From Pseudotamlana agarivorans (GTDB taxonomy: Bacteria; Bacteroidota; Bacteroidia; Flavobacteriales; Flavobacteriaceae), in assembly GCF_018860245.1 (NCBI RefSeq), contig NZ_JAHKPD010000012.1, positions 62,001 through 126,000 of the forward strand: 64,000 nucleotides of DNA, in the 5' to 3' direction. The notes beneath the pieces were generated by a model. It saw only the letters and a program-made list of their open reading frames with translations. It ran no database searches and was not told the origin of the DNA. The translations under genes and the position numbers were made by a program. Below are positions 53,748 to 63,966 of this stretch, piece after piece. Every line of letters starts with the position of its first letter. The stretch's first letter is position 1.

Positions 53748-54998
53748 ATGGAATTAAAGCGAGTTGTAGTCACAGGATTAGGAGCTTTAACACCAATAGG
53801 CAATACCAAAGATAAATATTGGGAAGGTCTTTTGAGTGGTAAAAGTGGGGCTGCGCCTATAACGTATTATGACACTGAAAAGTTCAAAACAAAATTCGCT
53901 TGCGAATTGAAGGACTTTAACGTTACCGACTTTATAGATAGAAAAGAGGCTAGAAAAATGGACAGGTTTGCGCAATACGCTATGGTAGCTGCAGACGAAG
54001 CCATTGAAGACTCTAAATTAAATCTAGATACTGTTGATAAATTACGTGTTGGTGTGATATGGGGTGCAGGAATTGGTGGTTTAGAAACCTTTCAGAATGA
54101 AGTTTTAAACTTCGCTTCTGGAGATGGAACACCAAGATTTAACCCTTTCTTTATTCCTAAAATGATTGCTGATATTGCACCAGGAAACATCTCTATAAAA
54201 CATGGTTTTATGGGGCCTAATTACACAACAGTTTCTGCTTGTGCTTCTTCAGCGAATGCTATGTTTGATGCCTTAAACTCTATACGTTTAGGACATACAG
54301 ATGTAGTTGTTACAGGAGGTAGTGAAGCGGCAGTTACTATTGCTGGAATGGGTGGTTTTAATGCCATGCATGCTTTATCAACTAGAAATGAAAGCCCAGA
54401 AACAGCTTCTCGTCCATTTGATGGAACAAGAGATGGTTTTGTTTTAGGTGAAGGTGCGGGAGCACTAGTTCTAGAAGAATATGAACATGCTAAAGCAAGA
54501 GGTGCTAAAATATATGCCGAGTTTATTGGAGGAGGTTTATCTTCTGATGCGCATCATATGACAGCGCCACATCCAGATGGTATTGGTGTTATAGCAGTAA
54601 TGAAAAATTGTTTGCACAACGCAGGTTTAAAACCTGAAGATGTAGACCATATTAACACACATGGTACATCTACACCACTAGGTGACGTTGCAGAGCTTAA
54701 AGCTATTTCAGAGGTTTTTGGTGATCATGCAAAATCTATAAATATCAATTCAACAAAATCAATGACAGGCCATTTATTAGGTGCTGCTGGAGCGATTGAA
54801 GCGATATCGGTTATTTTGGCTATGGAAAACGGTATTGTACCGCCTACCATTAACCATACAACTGTAGATGAGAAAATTGATCCTGAATTAAATTTAACCT
54901 TGAATAAGGCACAAAAACGCGACGTAAAAGTAGCAATGAGTAATACATTTGGATTTGGCGGTCACAATGCTTGTGTAGTATTCAAAAAGATAGATTAA
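53748..54998 (+). CDS. fabF: Beta-ketoacyl-ACP synthase II
   Basis: 416 residues. Triad Cys165 (VSACASSAN), His305 (NTHGTSTP) and His342 (MTGHLLGA), with Lys337. FGFGGHNACVVF at the C-terminus. It elongates fatty acids with malonyl-ACP. The acpP-fabF-rnc order is standard in Bacteroidota. Confidence 0.97.
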   Translation: MELKRVVVTGLGALTPIGNTKDKYWEGLLSGKSGAAPITYYDTEKFKTKFACELKDFNVTDFIDRKEARKMDRFAQYAMVAADEAIEDSKLNLDTVDKLRVGVIWGAGIGGLETFQNEVLNFASGDGTPRFNPFFIPKMIADIAPGNISIKHGFMGPNYTTVSACASSANAMFDALNSIRLGHTDVVVTGGSEAAVTIAGMGGFNAMHALSTRNESPETASRPFDGTRDGFVLGEGAGALVLEEYEHAKARGAKIYAEFIGGGLSSDAHHMTAPHPDGIGVIAVMKNCLHNAGLKPEDVDHINTHGTSTPLGDVAELKAISEVFGDHAKSININSTKSMTGHLLGAAGAIEAISVILAMENGIVPPTINHTTVDEKIDPELNLTLNKAQKRDVKVAMSNTFGFGGHNACVVFKKID

Positions 54999-55096
54999 AT
55001 CCCGAATGCAATAAACCATAACGATAAATTAATTTTTACAGTAAAATGAAACATGGTTTATTACATCTGACATTAAAATAGTATATTAGATCTCAG

Positions 55097-55837
55097 ATGA
55101 AAAGTATTCGCAACATATTAAATTCCCGTTTTAAACGCAACGGGAATTTTTTTATGCGATTAACTGAGATCCTTGGTGTAAAGCCTAAAGAAATTAAACA
55201 TTATAGAAGAGCCTTTACGCACCGTTCTATGAACATTAAGGATGGTAAAGGGAACGCTTTTAACTACGAGCGTTTAGAGTTTCTTGGTGATGCCATGCTA
55301 AGCTCTGTAATTGCTTCACACCTATATCTTGAAGTACCAGGAGGCGATGAAGGTTACCTCACAAAAATGCGCTCTAAAATTGTAAGCAGAGAGCATTTAA
55401 ACGAACTGGGTAAAGAACTTAAACTTATCGATTTAGTTGAAAGTAAAATCCCCGCAGGCCAATTTGGCGATAATATTCATGGGAATTTATTCGAAGCTTT
55501 AATTGGGGCTATTTTCTTAGATCGTGGTTATAAATATTGTGAAAAATTTATAACGAAACGCGTTATTATACCGCACGTTGATATTGAAACCTTAGAAGGC
55601 AAGGTTATAAGCTATAAGAGTTTATTAATTGAGTGGTGTCAAAAAGAAAAAAAGACCTTTAATTATAATGTTTATGACGATACTGGAAACGATGAACTGC
55701 GTCATTTTTCAGTAAAATTATCCATAGACGATAAAGTGGTAGCGAAAGCGCGAGCGACTTCAAAGAAAAAGGCAGAAGAAAAAGCTTCAAAACGTGCCTT
55801 TTTTGCATTTCAGAGCACCATGTCTAAAATGATTTAA
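55097..55837 (+). CDS. rnc: Ribonuclease III
   Basis: 246 residues. Catalytic signature ERLEFLGDAML, acidic residues in GNLFEALIGAIFLDRG, and a C-terminal double-stranded-RNA-binding domain (KSLLIEWCQKEKK...KAEEKASKRAFF). It processes rRNA and cleaves dsRNA. The start is placed at 55097 because IRNILN...GNFF precedes the family core, as in relatives. A perfect hairpin with a T run lies inside the first 20 codons. Confidence 0.95.
   Translation: MKSIRNILNSRFKRNGNFFMRLTEILGVKPKEIKHYRRAFTHRSMNIKDGKGNAFNYERLEFLGDAMLSSVIASHLYLEVPGGDEGYLTKMRSKIVSREHLNELGKELKLIDLVESKIPAGQFGDNIHGNLFEALIGAIFLDRGYKYCEKFITKRVIIPHVDIETLEGKVISYKSLLIEWCQKEKKTFNYNVYDDTGNDELRHFSVKLSIDDKVVAKARATSKKKAEEKASKRAFFAFQSTMSKMI
55120..55154 (+). 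terminator. Terminator-like hairpin inside the rnc 5' coding region
   Basis: AAATTCCCGTT (55120-55130), 8-base loop, AACGGGAATTT (55139-55149), then T4: perfect 11-bp stem. It covers rnc codons 8-19. It could attenuate read-through from fabF or be a target of RNase III feedback. Confidence 0.6.
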
Positions 55838-55956
55838 CCATTTGTTTTTATTAAGATCAAACTACAACGTTTTAGTAGTGTTTATTGTTAACAATGGGTC
55901 AATATTTTCATTTCGACATGATATAATATTATCTTTGTGAAGTTTGAATGTAAGTT

Positions 55957-56442
55957 ATGGCTGTTCAAAAATTTGTTTTAGATGATTCTTTTGATGAAAC
56001 AGCATATACCTTAATAGGTATACACTGTAGGCTTGAGGATTATAGATTGGCTTATCTTTTAAACAAGTGTTTAGGAGTTGCGCTTAAAAGAAGAGCATCT
56101 GATTTAGATTACAGTAACAGTCAAGCTAAATATTCCATTTACCAATGGGAAGATGAAAAGCAATTAATAACATGGAGCTTAGTCTCTAATATTTGTAAAA
56201 TTGAGGCGATTCAAAGTAGAAAATTCGAATCGCTATTTGATACACAAGAAAAAATAATAAAAACATTTCATTTATTGCCCGAATATAAAACTGTAAATTT
56301 CCTTTTAAAAATAGAAAGTGAATTTAGCTCAAGTAAAACGAAGTATATTTTAGATAATATTTTAAAAATACCTCAAATCGCAACAGCTTACAGTATTGAT
56401 TCGAGCATATTGAAATCTAAAGACAATTTAATTTTTAACTAA
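55957..56442 (+). CDS. IPExxxVDY family protein
   Basis: 161 residues of a Bacteroidota-restricted family typically located between rnc and pyk, as here. It starts MAVQKFVLDDSFD and has LIGIHCRLEDYRLAYLLNKC. No signal or membrane span. Function unknown. Its stop overlaps the pyk ATG by one base. TATCTTTG at 55930-55937 is a plausible -7 box for it. Confidence 0.9.
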   Translation: MAVQKFVLDDSFDETAYTLIGIHCRLEDYRLAYLLNKCLGVALKRRASDLDYSNSQAKYSIYQWEDEKQLITWSLVSNICKIEAIQSRKFESLFDTQEKIIKTFHLLPEYKTVNFLLKIESEFSSSKTKYILDNILKIPQIATAYSIDSSILKSKDNLIFN

Positions 56443-57881
56443 TGGCGATAACAAAAAAAACGAAAATAGTAGCGACCCTAGGGCCAGCTACAAGTTCTAA
56501 AGAAGTTTTAAAGCGTATGCTTGAAGAAGGAGCAAACGTGTTCAGAATAAATTTTTCTCATGCCGATTATAAAGACGTTGCAGAACGTGTTCAAATGATT
56601 CGTGATTTAAATGAAGAATATGGTTTTACAGCTTCTATTCTTGCCGATTTACAAGGTCCAAAACTTCGAGTAGGGGTTATGGAAGACGATATTGTAGTTA
56701 ACCCAGGTGACGAAATCACTTTTGCCACTGGTGAACGTTTTGTTGGAACTAAAGATCGTGTTTACATGACCTATAAAACGTTTCCTCAAGATGCTAAACC
56801 TGGTGAACGCGTACTTTTAGATGATGGTAAATTACTTTTTGAAGTTGTTTCTACAGATAATGAGTCTGAAGTAAAAACTAAAGTAATTCAAGGGGGACCA
56901 TTAAAATCTAAAAAAGGGGTAAATCTTCCTAATACAAATATTTCTCAACCCGCTTTAACTAAAAAGGATATTGAAGATGCCATTTTTGCAATTAGCTTAA
57001 AAGTTGATTGGATTGCATTATCGTTTGTGCGTCATGCGGAAGATTTAATGCAGTTGAGTGATTTAATTGCCGAGCATACTGAAGATAAAATTCCAATTAT
57101 TGCTAAAATTGAAAAGCCAGAGGCTATAGATAATATCGATAAAATTGTTGCTCATTGTGATGGTTTAATGGTGGCTCGTGGTGATTTAGGTGTGGAAATT
57201 CCTGCGGAGGAAGTGCCTCTTATCCAAAAGCAACTGGTATTACGTGCTAAAAAAGCAAGAATTCCGGTTATTATTGCAACGCAAATGATGGAAACTATGA
57301 TAGATAGTTTAACACCAACGCGTGCTGAAGTAAATGACGTTGCCAACTCGGTAATGGATGGTGCTGATGCCGTAATGCTTTCTGGTGAAACGTCTGTTGG
57401 ACAGTATCCCGTTGAGGTGATTAGAAAGATGTCTGACATATTGAGAAATGTTGAAAATTCAGGCTTAATTCAAGTGCCTCAATTGCCTCCTCATATTAGA
57501 ACGAATCGTTATATCACAAAAGCCATTTGTTATCACGCAGCTAATATGGCCAATGAAATTAATGCAAAAGCGATTTCAACTTTAACAAATAGTGGTTACA
57601 CAGCCTTTCAAATTTCTGCATGGAGACCTTCATGTCATATTCTAGTATTTACATCAAATAAGCAATTATTAACACGTTTAAGTTTACTTTGGGGTGTTCG
57701 TGCTTTTTATTATGATAAATTTGTAAGTACCGATGATACTATTGAAGATGTTAATGCTATTGCTTGCGAAGAAGGTTATTTAGATCCAGGAGATATGGTG
57801 ATTAGTTTAGCGGCTATGCCTATTCAAGAGAAGGGTATGGTAAATACGTTACGTGTTACTGAAATTAAGAATAAGGCTTAA
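56442..57881 (+). CDS. pyk: Pyruvate kinase
   Basis: 479 residues. The catalytic motif is IPIIAKIEKPEAIDNID with Lys; Mg/K-site segments MVARGDLGVEIPAEE and ATQMMETMID follow. It transfers phosphate from PEP to ADP in the last step of glycolysis. Probably translationally coupled to the IPExxxVDY gene, and ended by a strong terminator. Confidence 0.97.
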   Translation: MAITKKTKIVATLGPATSSKEVLKRMLEEGANVFRINFSHADYKDVAERVQMIRDLNEEYGFTASILADLQGPKLRVGVMEDDIVVNPGDEITFATGERFVGTKDRVYMTYKTFPQDAKPGERVLLDDGKLLFEVVSTDNESEVKTKVIQGGPLKSKKGVNLPNTNISQPALTKKDIEDAIFAISLKVDWIALSFVRHAEDLMQLSDLIAEHTEDKIPIIAKIEKPEAIDNIDKIVAHCDGLMVARGDLGVEIPAEEVPLIQKQLVLRAKKARIPVIIATQMMETMIDSLTPTRAEVNDVANSVMDGADAVMLSGETSVGQYPVEVIRKMSDILRNVENSGLIQVPQLPPHIRTNRYITKAICYHAANMANEINAKAISTLTNSGYTAFQISAWRPSCHILVFTSNKQLLTRLSLLWGVRAFYYDKFVSTDDTIEDVNAIACEEGYLDPGDMVISLAAMPIQEKGMVNTLRVTEIKNKA

Positions 57882-57903
57882 TTTAAAGCTTTTATAAAAT
57901 AAT

Positions 57904-57940
57904 AAAAAAAGGTTCCGGATTTAAATCTGGAACCTTTTTT
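57904..57940. terminator. Bidirectional terminator between pyk and the M13 peptidase
   Basis: AAAAAAGGTTCC and GGAACCTTTTTT with an inner GATTTAAATC stem. The A/T runs at both ends let it serve both converging genes. Confidence 0.9.
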
Positions 57941-57962
57941 GGTTAAACTCTATAGCTGTTTT

Positions 57963-59993
57963 TTACCAAATAACAACACGTTCTTCTTTAGGTAAGTATA
58001 GCGAATCTCCAGGTTTAACATCAAAAGCCTCATACCATGCATCTACATTACGCACAATACCATTCACTCTAAATTTCCCAGGGCTATGGTTATCGGTAGC
58101 GGCGGCCTGTCTTGAATAAGCTTCGGTTGAAATCCAACTCCATAACTGCCCATTGGCAAGAAAAAAGCGTTGGTCTCCAGTAAAACCATCAATTACAGGT
58201 GCTTCTCCACCTTGGTGTTCGTTCACGTAAGCGCGATATGCGCGGTGTGCGATGGTTACACCACCTAAATCCCCTATATTTTCGCCCAGTGTTAATTTAC
58301 CATTTACATGTACACCAGGAAGCGGTTCATATTGGTTGTATTGTTGTACCAATGCATTAGCGCGGTTTTCAAAATCTAATCTGGATGTTTTTGTCCACCA
58401 GTTTCGTAGTAAACCATTCGCATCCGATTTACTTCCTTTGTCATCAAATCCGTGACCAACTTCATGACCAACTATAGAAAGAATCCCTCCAAAATTAGCG
58501 GCAGCATCTGCATTAGGGTCAAAATTTGGCGGTTGTAAGATGCCTATAGGTATCACTACATCATTCATTTCAGCTTGGTAATATGCATTTACAATTTGTG
58601 GGGGCATAAGCCATTCCCACTCTCTTTTCGGTTCCGTAAGTTTACTTACATCATCTTTAATTTGCTATGCTGTAATTTTTCTAAGGTTACCTACATAATC
58701 TTTAGCATCAAATTCTAAAACAGAGAGATCTCCTGTTTTTTCAGGCCTACCAATTTTCCAATTAATGTTATTAAATTTATTTATAGCTTCTTTTTTGGTT
58801 TCTTCATCCATCCAAGGGTTTTCTGTTAAGCTTTTCAAAATTGCTTTGTGCATATAACTGATGTACAACTTGGCTTGTTTTTCAATTTCAGGAGTATAGT
58901 ACTTATCTGCGTAAAGTTCACCCAATTGCCATTTTAAAACTTCGTTAGATATGCCTTTCGCGCGTGTTTCTAGAGGTCTTTGATTTGCAATACCTACTAA
59001 TGTTTTTTTGTAAAACTCGAAATCTGCATGATCAAATTCATCAGAAAGTGCAGATGCTGCCGATTTTATAAAGTAAAAGGTAATTAAAGATTTTACATCT
59101 TCTAATTTAGTTTGTCCTAAAATTTCAGATACCCCTTGAATAGCGGTATCCGTATGTACTATAATTTCTTTATAACCATCTTTTCCTTTAGTATCCCAAT
59201 AGGCTTGCCAATCGATACCTGGTGCATAATTTTTAAGTTCATCGGCAGTCATTAAGTGGTACATTTTGTTGGGATTACGTTTTTGTGTAGCCGTCCAATA
59301 TACCTTTGCAAGATTGGTTTCTAAATCGAGTATGGATTGTGCACGTTGTGTTGGTTTGTCTATACCAGATAATGTAAAATAGGTTTCAATTAATTTTAGA
59401 TATTTTTCTCTTATAGTTTTATTTCGTGGGGTGTCATCTAAATAATATTCGATACCACCCATACCTAAGTCTCTTTGCCCAATAGTAGGTAAATATCTTT
59501 TCGTGTTCTTAGCATCTAAGAAAATATACTCATCCCACAGTTTAGGAATTAAAGGAAGTCCCATAAAGCCATATAACTCAGAAAAAGTGGTTGCAGATAA
59601 AATTTTATCAATTTCTGGTTGGATTGGTTTTACGCCCAATTGATTTCTAGTTAAAGTATCAACATAGCTTTTGTAAAACGCCTGAATTTGTCCTTTAGAA
59701 GAGTTTTTTGGATGCGCCTCTTCCTTTAAAACTTCTTGAAGAATGTCACCTATTTGATCCTCAGTTCTAAATGTGATTTCAATCATGTTCCCATTAAAAG
59801 GCGTGCCTGGATACATCTCGGCTGTTTTTAGCCATTCGCCATTGGCATATTCAAAAAAGTTATCGCCAGGTTTTACTGTGGTGTCCATGTTTTCAATAAC
59901 TAAACCAACTGGTCTTACTTCTGGTGGCTTTTCATTGTTCTTACAGCCAAGGATTAATAGGCCAATGGCAACAAGGGAAAGGAGTTTTTTCAT
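57963..59993 (-). pseudogene. M13-family metallopeptidase (PepO/neprilysin type) broken by one in-frame TAG
   Basis: Read through, the frame gives ~676 residues from ATG 59993, the usual M13 length, with a lipobox (ILGC). The frame carries TAG at 58667-58665 after RKITA, then continues without shift: QIKDDVSKLTEPKREWEWLM. All catalytic residues lie beyond the stop: HEVGH (58466-58450 region) and ENIGDLGG, plus the terminal VIW. An ATG at 58607 could start a second fragment of 214 residues with no signal peptide. So either a pseudogene, an assembly error, or rare read-through. Normally it degrades peptides at the cell surface. Confidence 0.85.
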
Positions 59994-60072
59994 TTTAGTT
60001 GGTGTAAATTCGTATAAAAACATGAAGTTCAATGTACGAATTATAATTCACTGTAGAGAAATCTTCTTGAAA

Positions 60073-60106
60073 CAAAAAAGAGGCTGCCATTATAACAACC
60101 TCTTTA
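60073..60106 (-). terminator. Terminator of the DUF4374-TonB receptor operon
   Basis: On the minus strand AAAGAGG, an inner imperfect stem, CCTCTTTTTT. About 26 bases after the DUF4374 stop. Confidence 0.75.
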
Positions 60107-60131
60107 AATTTAAACTTTATGTTTATGGTTT

Positions 60132-61493
60132 TTAGAACGTACCAATATAGTGACTGCCTTCTACATTCACGAGTTCAGCACCTTTTGTTACTTCTCCAGT
60201 TTCAGTTTCTATAGCATAGATGTTTCCGTTTTTACCAACTGGGGCTTGAGTTACGAAAATTTCAGTACCGTCAACTGCAAAACCTTGGTATTGGAATAAG
60301 TAGAAATCTGGTTCGTAAGGAATAGCATCAATTTTAGTAGCCGTTTGAGCGTTTAAATCGATTAGTGCAAAGAAACCTTGTGCACCAGCGGCACCTTCAA
60401 CAGAACCAGCGTGACGGTATGCTAAAACACCTTTTCCATTTGCAGCAGGACGCCAAGCTAAGATATAAGCATCTTGTACACCTAAAGCTTCGTCTAAATT
60501 GAAATCATAAGAATCGTCATATTGGTTGTTTGCTCCAATTTTTAAGATGCGAGAACCTTCAGGGTCATTTTGGTTGGCTTGGTACACACTACCATTGTAT
60601 TCAAAAGCATTGATACTACGGTAACCGTTTGTATCACCATAACCTACACTTGAAGCAATAACTGTTGGGTTTAATAAAGAAGGGTAATCTAAAACAATGG
60701 TTTGCGAACCTAATCTTTCAAAATCACTTTCTCTTTCCGTGGTTGCAGGATCTACTTTTCTAATACTTGCACCAATGTATAATTTATCACCAGCAGCGTT
60801 TAAAGTAGGCATATCAATTCTACCAATATAATAACCTTGAGCTTCTAATTCTGGACTTAAAGCAATATTATGCTCTTCAAAGTTGTTTATTGTAGAATTT
60901 ACAAGGTCTAAAGTCACCACACCAATAGTAGCATCTGTACGGAAATACGTGTCATCTAAAAGATCATTAGGCGTACCGTTGTCGTCAACTTCATTTACAG
61001 TACTTACATAAACAGCCGCGCCCGTGTTATCACCATCAAATAATTTAATCCATCTTGGTGCTGTACCCACGTACTCGGCAATACTTACACCAGTACCTGT
61101 TTGTACGAAATTTTGGCCACCATTTACTGTGTATTTTGAGTAATTTCCACCGGTATCTCCAGCATAACTGATGTTAAAGATAGTACTACCATCTTCAGAA
61201 GCTTGTAAACGTGCTGTTCTGTTTGACGGTACGATAAACCCATTATCAAAAGGCTCGATAGAAACACTAGGGGCTTTAGCATCGTCACTACTAATAGAGT
61301 AGATTAAAGTACCACCATTACCATCACCAGGGTTATCACCCATTCTAGCGGCAGCCACGGTAATCCAACGGCTTGAGTCTTCTTTTTCTTCTTCTATAAC
61401 TGGGCTATCTGGATCATCACTACAACTTACGGTAAGCAATAGAGCTGTACAGGCAAGACTTAGAGTTTTGAGGTTTAAAAAACGATTTTTCAT
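60132..61493 (-). CDS. DUF4374 family lipoprotein
   Basis: 453 residues. Signal ends in lipobox TVSC with SDDPD after the Cys. The rest is beta-propeller-like with repeated blades (GDNTGAAVYVSTVNEVDD, PTLNAAGDKLYIGA) and no catalytic motif. DUF4374 proteins are regularly next to siderophore-type TonB receptors and may bind the ligand at the surface. It lies 11 bases after the receptor stop. Confidence 0.9.
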   Translation of the reverse strand: MKNRFLNLKTLSLACTALLLTVSCSDDPDSPVIEEEKEDSSRWITVAAARMGDNPGDGNGGTLIYSISSDDAKAPSVSIEPFDNGFIVPSNRTARLQASEDGSTIFNISYAGDTGGNYSKYTVNGGQNFVQTGTGVSIAEYVGTAPRWIKLFDGDNTGAAVYVSTVNEVDDNGTPNDLLDDTYFRTDATIGVVTLDLVNSTINNFEEHNIALSPELEAQGYYIGRIDMPTLNAAGDKLYIGASIRKVDPATTERESDFERLGSQTIVLDYPSLLNPTVIASSVGYGDTNGYRSINAFEYNGSVYQANQNDPEGSRILKIGANNQYDDSYDFNLDEALGVQDAYILAWRPAANGKGVLAYRHAGSVEGAAGAQGFFALIDLNAQTATKIDAIPYEPDFYLFQYQGFAVDGTEIFVTQAPVGKNGNIYAIETETGEVTKGAELVNVEGSHYIGTF

Positions 61494-61504
61494 TGTTGTT
61501 TGTA

Positions 61505-63913
61505 TTAGAATTTATTTATAAAATAATTAAGTTTTAAGTAAAAAGCGCGCCCCGGTTTTTGAATAGAAAGGTTGTCATATACCGGTTTGTCGAATATGTT
61601 TTTGATATCGAAACTCATTACCACCTTTTCATTAGGGAAGCTGTAACTGAGTCCGAAATCTTGAGCCAATTGTTCAGGAACCTTAAAAAAGTCATCACCA
61701 ACGGTATTAGAACCTTGAGGCACGATATAGGAGAATTCCCCAGTGTAGTAGAGGTTGTAATATAAGTTTAGACGTGTGTTTTTCTGAAAAAGGTCAGAAA
61801 ACCCATAGCTCAATCCAGCATTCATGGTATCAAAAGGGGTGTTAGGGACATCGATTTCCACACCACGGTTCACTATTTTTAACTCAAATTGTGAGATATT
61901 GAAATTGAATTTGAAATTATTGTTATAGCTGTAATCCAATGAAGCTTCATACCCTTTAGAGGTTCCGCTTCCTTGGTTTTCGTAAAAAATCGTTTCGTCA
62001 TTTACATTTAAAGACGTTTCTATAGGTAAACCAATGCGGTCTTTAATGTTTCTAGTGAAGAGGTTTGTAGAAATAGTGAACGCATGTTTTTTAATTCTGA
62101 AGGCACCAAATCTAAAACCAAGATTAAAGTTCTCACTACTTTCTGGGTTGATGCTTGGGTTTGCAATCACGTTATCACCATCGTTTCCAAATACTTCAAT
62201 TTCATCCGGGAGCCTCACTGCTTTTTCAGCTGAAGTTAAAATACTAATGGTAGGCGTAAGCGCGTATGAAATGGCAAAACCATAACCTTCATCTTTGTTG
62301 TTAGCCGAAGTGACATCATCTTCAAGTTGACCGGTACTGCTATTGATGAAAGGGTCAATATTCACGGTTTTTTGCTGATAGTATTTTCCGAAAAGATTCG
62401 CTTTCAATTTGTTGTTGAAAGCATTTAATTCATAAGTCAGCGATAATATATTTTTATCTAAATCACGAGTTCCCACGAAAGTGTTTTCTAAAAGCGATTT
62501 CAGTGCGTCGCTATCTTCACGATCAATGCCGCTATAGAAGTGATTAAACACAAATTTATGATGCCTGTTAATGCCATAGGATACACCAGTTCTTATGGAG
62601 GCTACGTTTCTTTTTATGGTTGCTAATGTTGGTCCGCCTTCCTGTTGCGAGCCCCAAGAATAATCATATTCATCACCTTTGAAATCTATGGCGGGTTCTC
62701 CCGTCCAACTATAGGCTTTGGCTACGGTATCGTTGACATTACGGTTTCTTTTTCCGAACGCACCATTGATGTTAACATCCAGTCCTTTTGTGAAAAGATC
62801 TTTCTTTTGATAGGTCAGATTGGCTAGAAGGGCATCCGATTCTAAAAAACGATCTTTATACGGTGTAGTCGTCATAAAGGTACCGTGCTGTACTTCTTTA
62901 AAATCATCAGAGCCTGTGACGCCTATAAAAAATTGATCGGCCCATTTTACATTGGTATAACCTACTTGAAACATGCCGCCGGTTGAGCGGTACGCATCAT
63001 TAAAACGTCGTGCGACTATTGGTGTTTGTACACCACCTAAACCTTTATCTACAACACTACGGCCCCAGACTTTGTAATTGTTATCTGAATAATTATTAAA
63101 AATGGATGCTTTTACGGTAAATCCGGAATCGTCAAAACGATACAAACCATTAACACTGGCTTGGATGGTGTTAAATGATCCGAAAGACACAGAAGCATTA
63201 AAGTTTGATTTTGTGCCTTTATGCATGACAATATTAATGGCACCACCAAGTGCGTCATCAGCCAAATAACCTGGAACAACACCCTTGTAAACTTCTATAC
63301 GTTTAATCATCGATGTTGGAATACTGTTTACACTAAAGGAAGAACCATAAATTGAAATAGGAATGCCATCAATAAATATGCGTACAGCACTACCCGATAA
63401 ACCGTTTAAACTAAACTGGGCTTGAGATCCTAAACCACCATTCTGACGAATTTTTACACCAACGGTGGTGTTTAATAGCTCAGTGGTTTGAATATTTCGT
63501 TGACTCACTTCTTTGGTTTCAATCACATTTACAGCAAAACCTTCATCTTCAATTTTCTCTTTTTGGGTTTTTGTACGTAAGTGAACTTCATCTAAATCTT
63601 GAAATTCTGTGATTTCTAAAACGTATTTTAAGGTTTGTTCAACAGCATTTATTTCGGCTTCTATAGTGTGCGGTTTGGCTTCTAAAGAATGGGTTTCTAT
63701 GGTGTATGTTCCGTAAGGCAGGTTTTTAAAAGCAAATTCACCATCAATACCCGATGAGGTCATACGTTCAATATTGCCACCTCTTAAAACCACTTGTGCT
63801 CCAAGTACAGGCTCGTCATTATTAAATGCGATTTCACCGTATAAGTGACCATTCTGGCTATAGCCAAATAGACTAAATAATAAGAGGAATATTGATGTTA
63901 AATATGTTTTCAA
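61505..63913 (-). CDS. TonB-dependent siderophore-type receptor
   Basis: 802 residues. Signal peptide (to GYSQ), carboxypeptidase-regulatory-like domain (~24-95), plug with GVKIRQNGGLGSQAQFSLNGL and DGIPISIYG, and a barrel ending in KLNYFINKF (terminal Phe). No CxxxM/HxM copper motif, unlike the receptor at 5.5 kb. With the DUF4374 partner it is most likely for an iron chelate; ligand unknown. The promoter is canonical, with a palindrome in the spacer. Confidence 0.93.
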   Translation of the reverse strand: MKTYLTSIFLLLFSLFGYSQNGHLYGEIAFNNDEPVLGAQVVLRGGNIERMTSSGIDGEFAFKNLPYGTYTIETHSLEAKPHTIEAEINAVEQTLKYVLEITEFQDLDEVHLRTKTQKEKIEDEGFAVNVIETKEVSQRNIQTTELLNTTVGVKIRQNGGLGSQAQFSLNGLSGSAVRIFIDGIPISIYGSSFSVNSIPTSMIKRIEVYKGVVPGYLADDALGGAINIVMHKGTKSNFNASVSFGSFNTIQASVNGLYRFDDSGFTVKASIFNNYSDNNYKVWGRSVVDKGLGGVQTPIVARRFNDAYRSTGGMFQVGYTNVKWADQFFIGVTGSDDFKEVQHGTFMTTTPYKDRFLESDALLANLTYQKKDLFTKGLDVNINGAFGKRNRNVNDTVAKAYSWTGEPAIDFKGDEYDYSWGSQQEGGPTLATIKRNVASIRTGVSYGINRHHKFVFNHFYSGIDREDSDALKSLLENTFVGTRDLDKNILSLTYELNAFNNKLKANLFGKYYQQKTVNIDPFINSSTGQLEDDVTSANNKDEGYGFAISYALTPTISILTSAEKAVRLPDEIEVFGNDGDNVIANPSINPESSENFNLGFRFGAFRIKKHAFTISTNLFTRNIKDRIGLPIETSLNVNDETIFYENQGSGTSKGYEASLDYSYNNNFKFNFNISQFELKIVNRGVEIDVPNTPFDTMNAGLSYGFSDLFQKNTRLNLYYNLYYTGEFSYIVPQGSNTVGDDFFKVPEQLAQDFGLSYSFPNEKVVMSFDIKNIFDKPVYDNLSIQKPGRAFYLKLNYFINKF

Positions 63914-63936
63914 AACAGACGTTATAAAAATTTTAA

Positions 63937-63966
63937 CAAAAGTATGTTTATTTAGACTAATTACAA
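63937..63966 (-). promoter_or_regulatory. Canonical promoter of the TonB receptor-DUF4374 operon with operator-like dyad
   Basis: On the minus strand TTG (63966-63964), exactly 19 nt, TACTTTTG (63944-63937). The spacer holds ATTAGTCTAAAT; the core TTAGnCTAA (plus strand TTTAGACTAA) is a dyad suited to an iron-responsive repressor of DtxR or Fur type. Confidence 0.65.

Noticed and set aside
55914-55937. CGACAT half-site followed by TATCTTTG before the IPExxxVDY gene
   Set aside because: There is no second half-site and the distance does not match the four-site pattern; only an ordinary -7 box is credible.
58665-58667. In-frame TAG as recoding (pyrrolysine or stop reassignment)
   Set aside because: TAG ends other genes here normally (for example the PaaK-like and DUF3267 genes) and no recoding element is visible; a nonsense change or read error is simpler.
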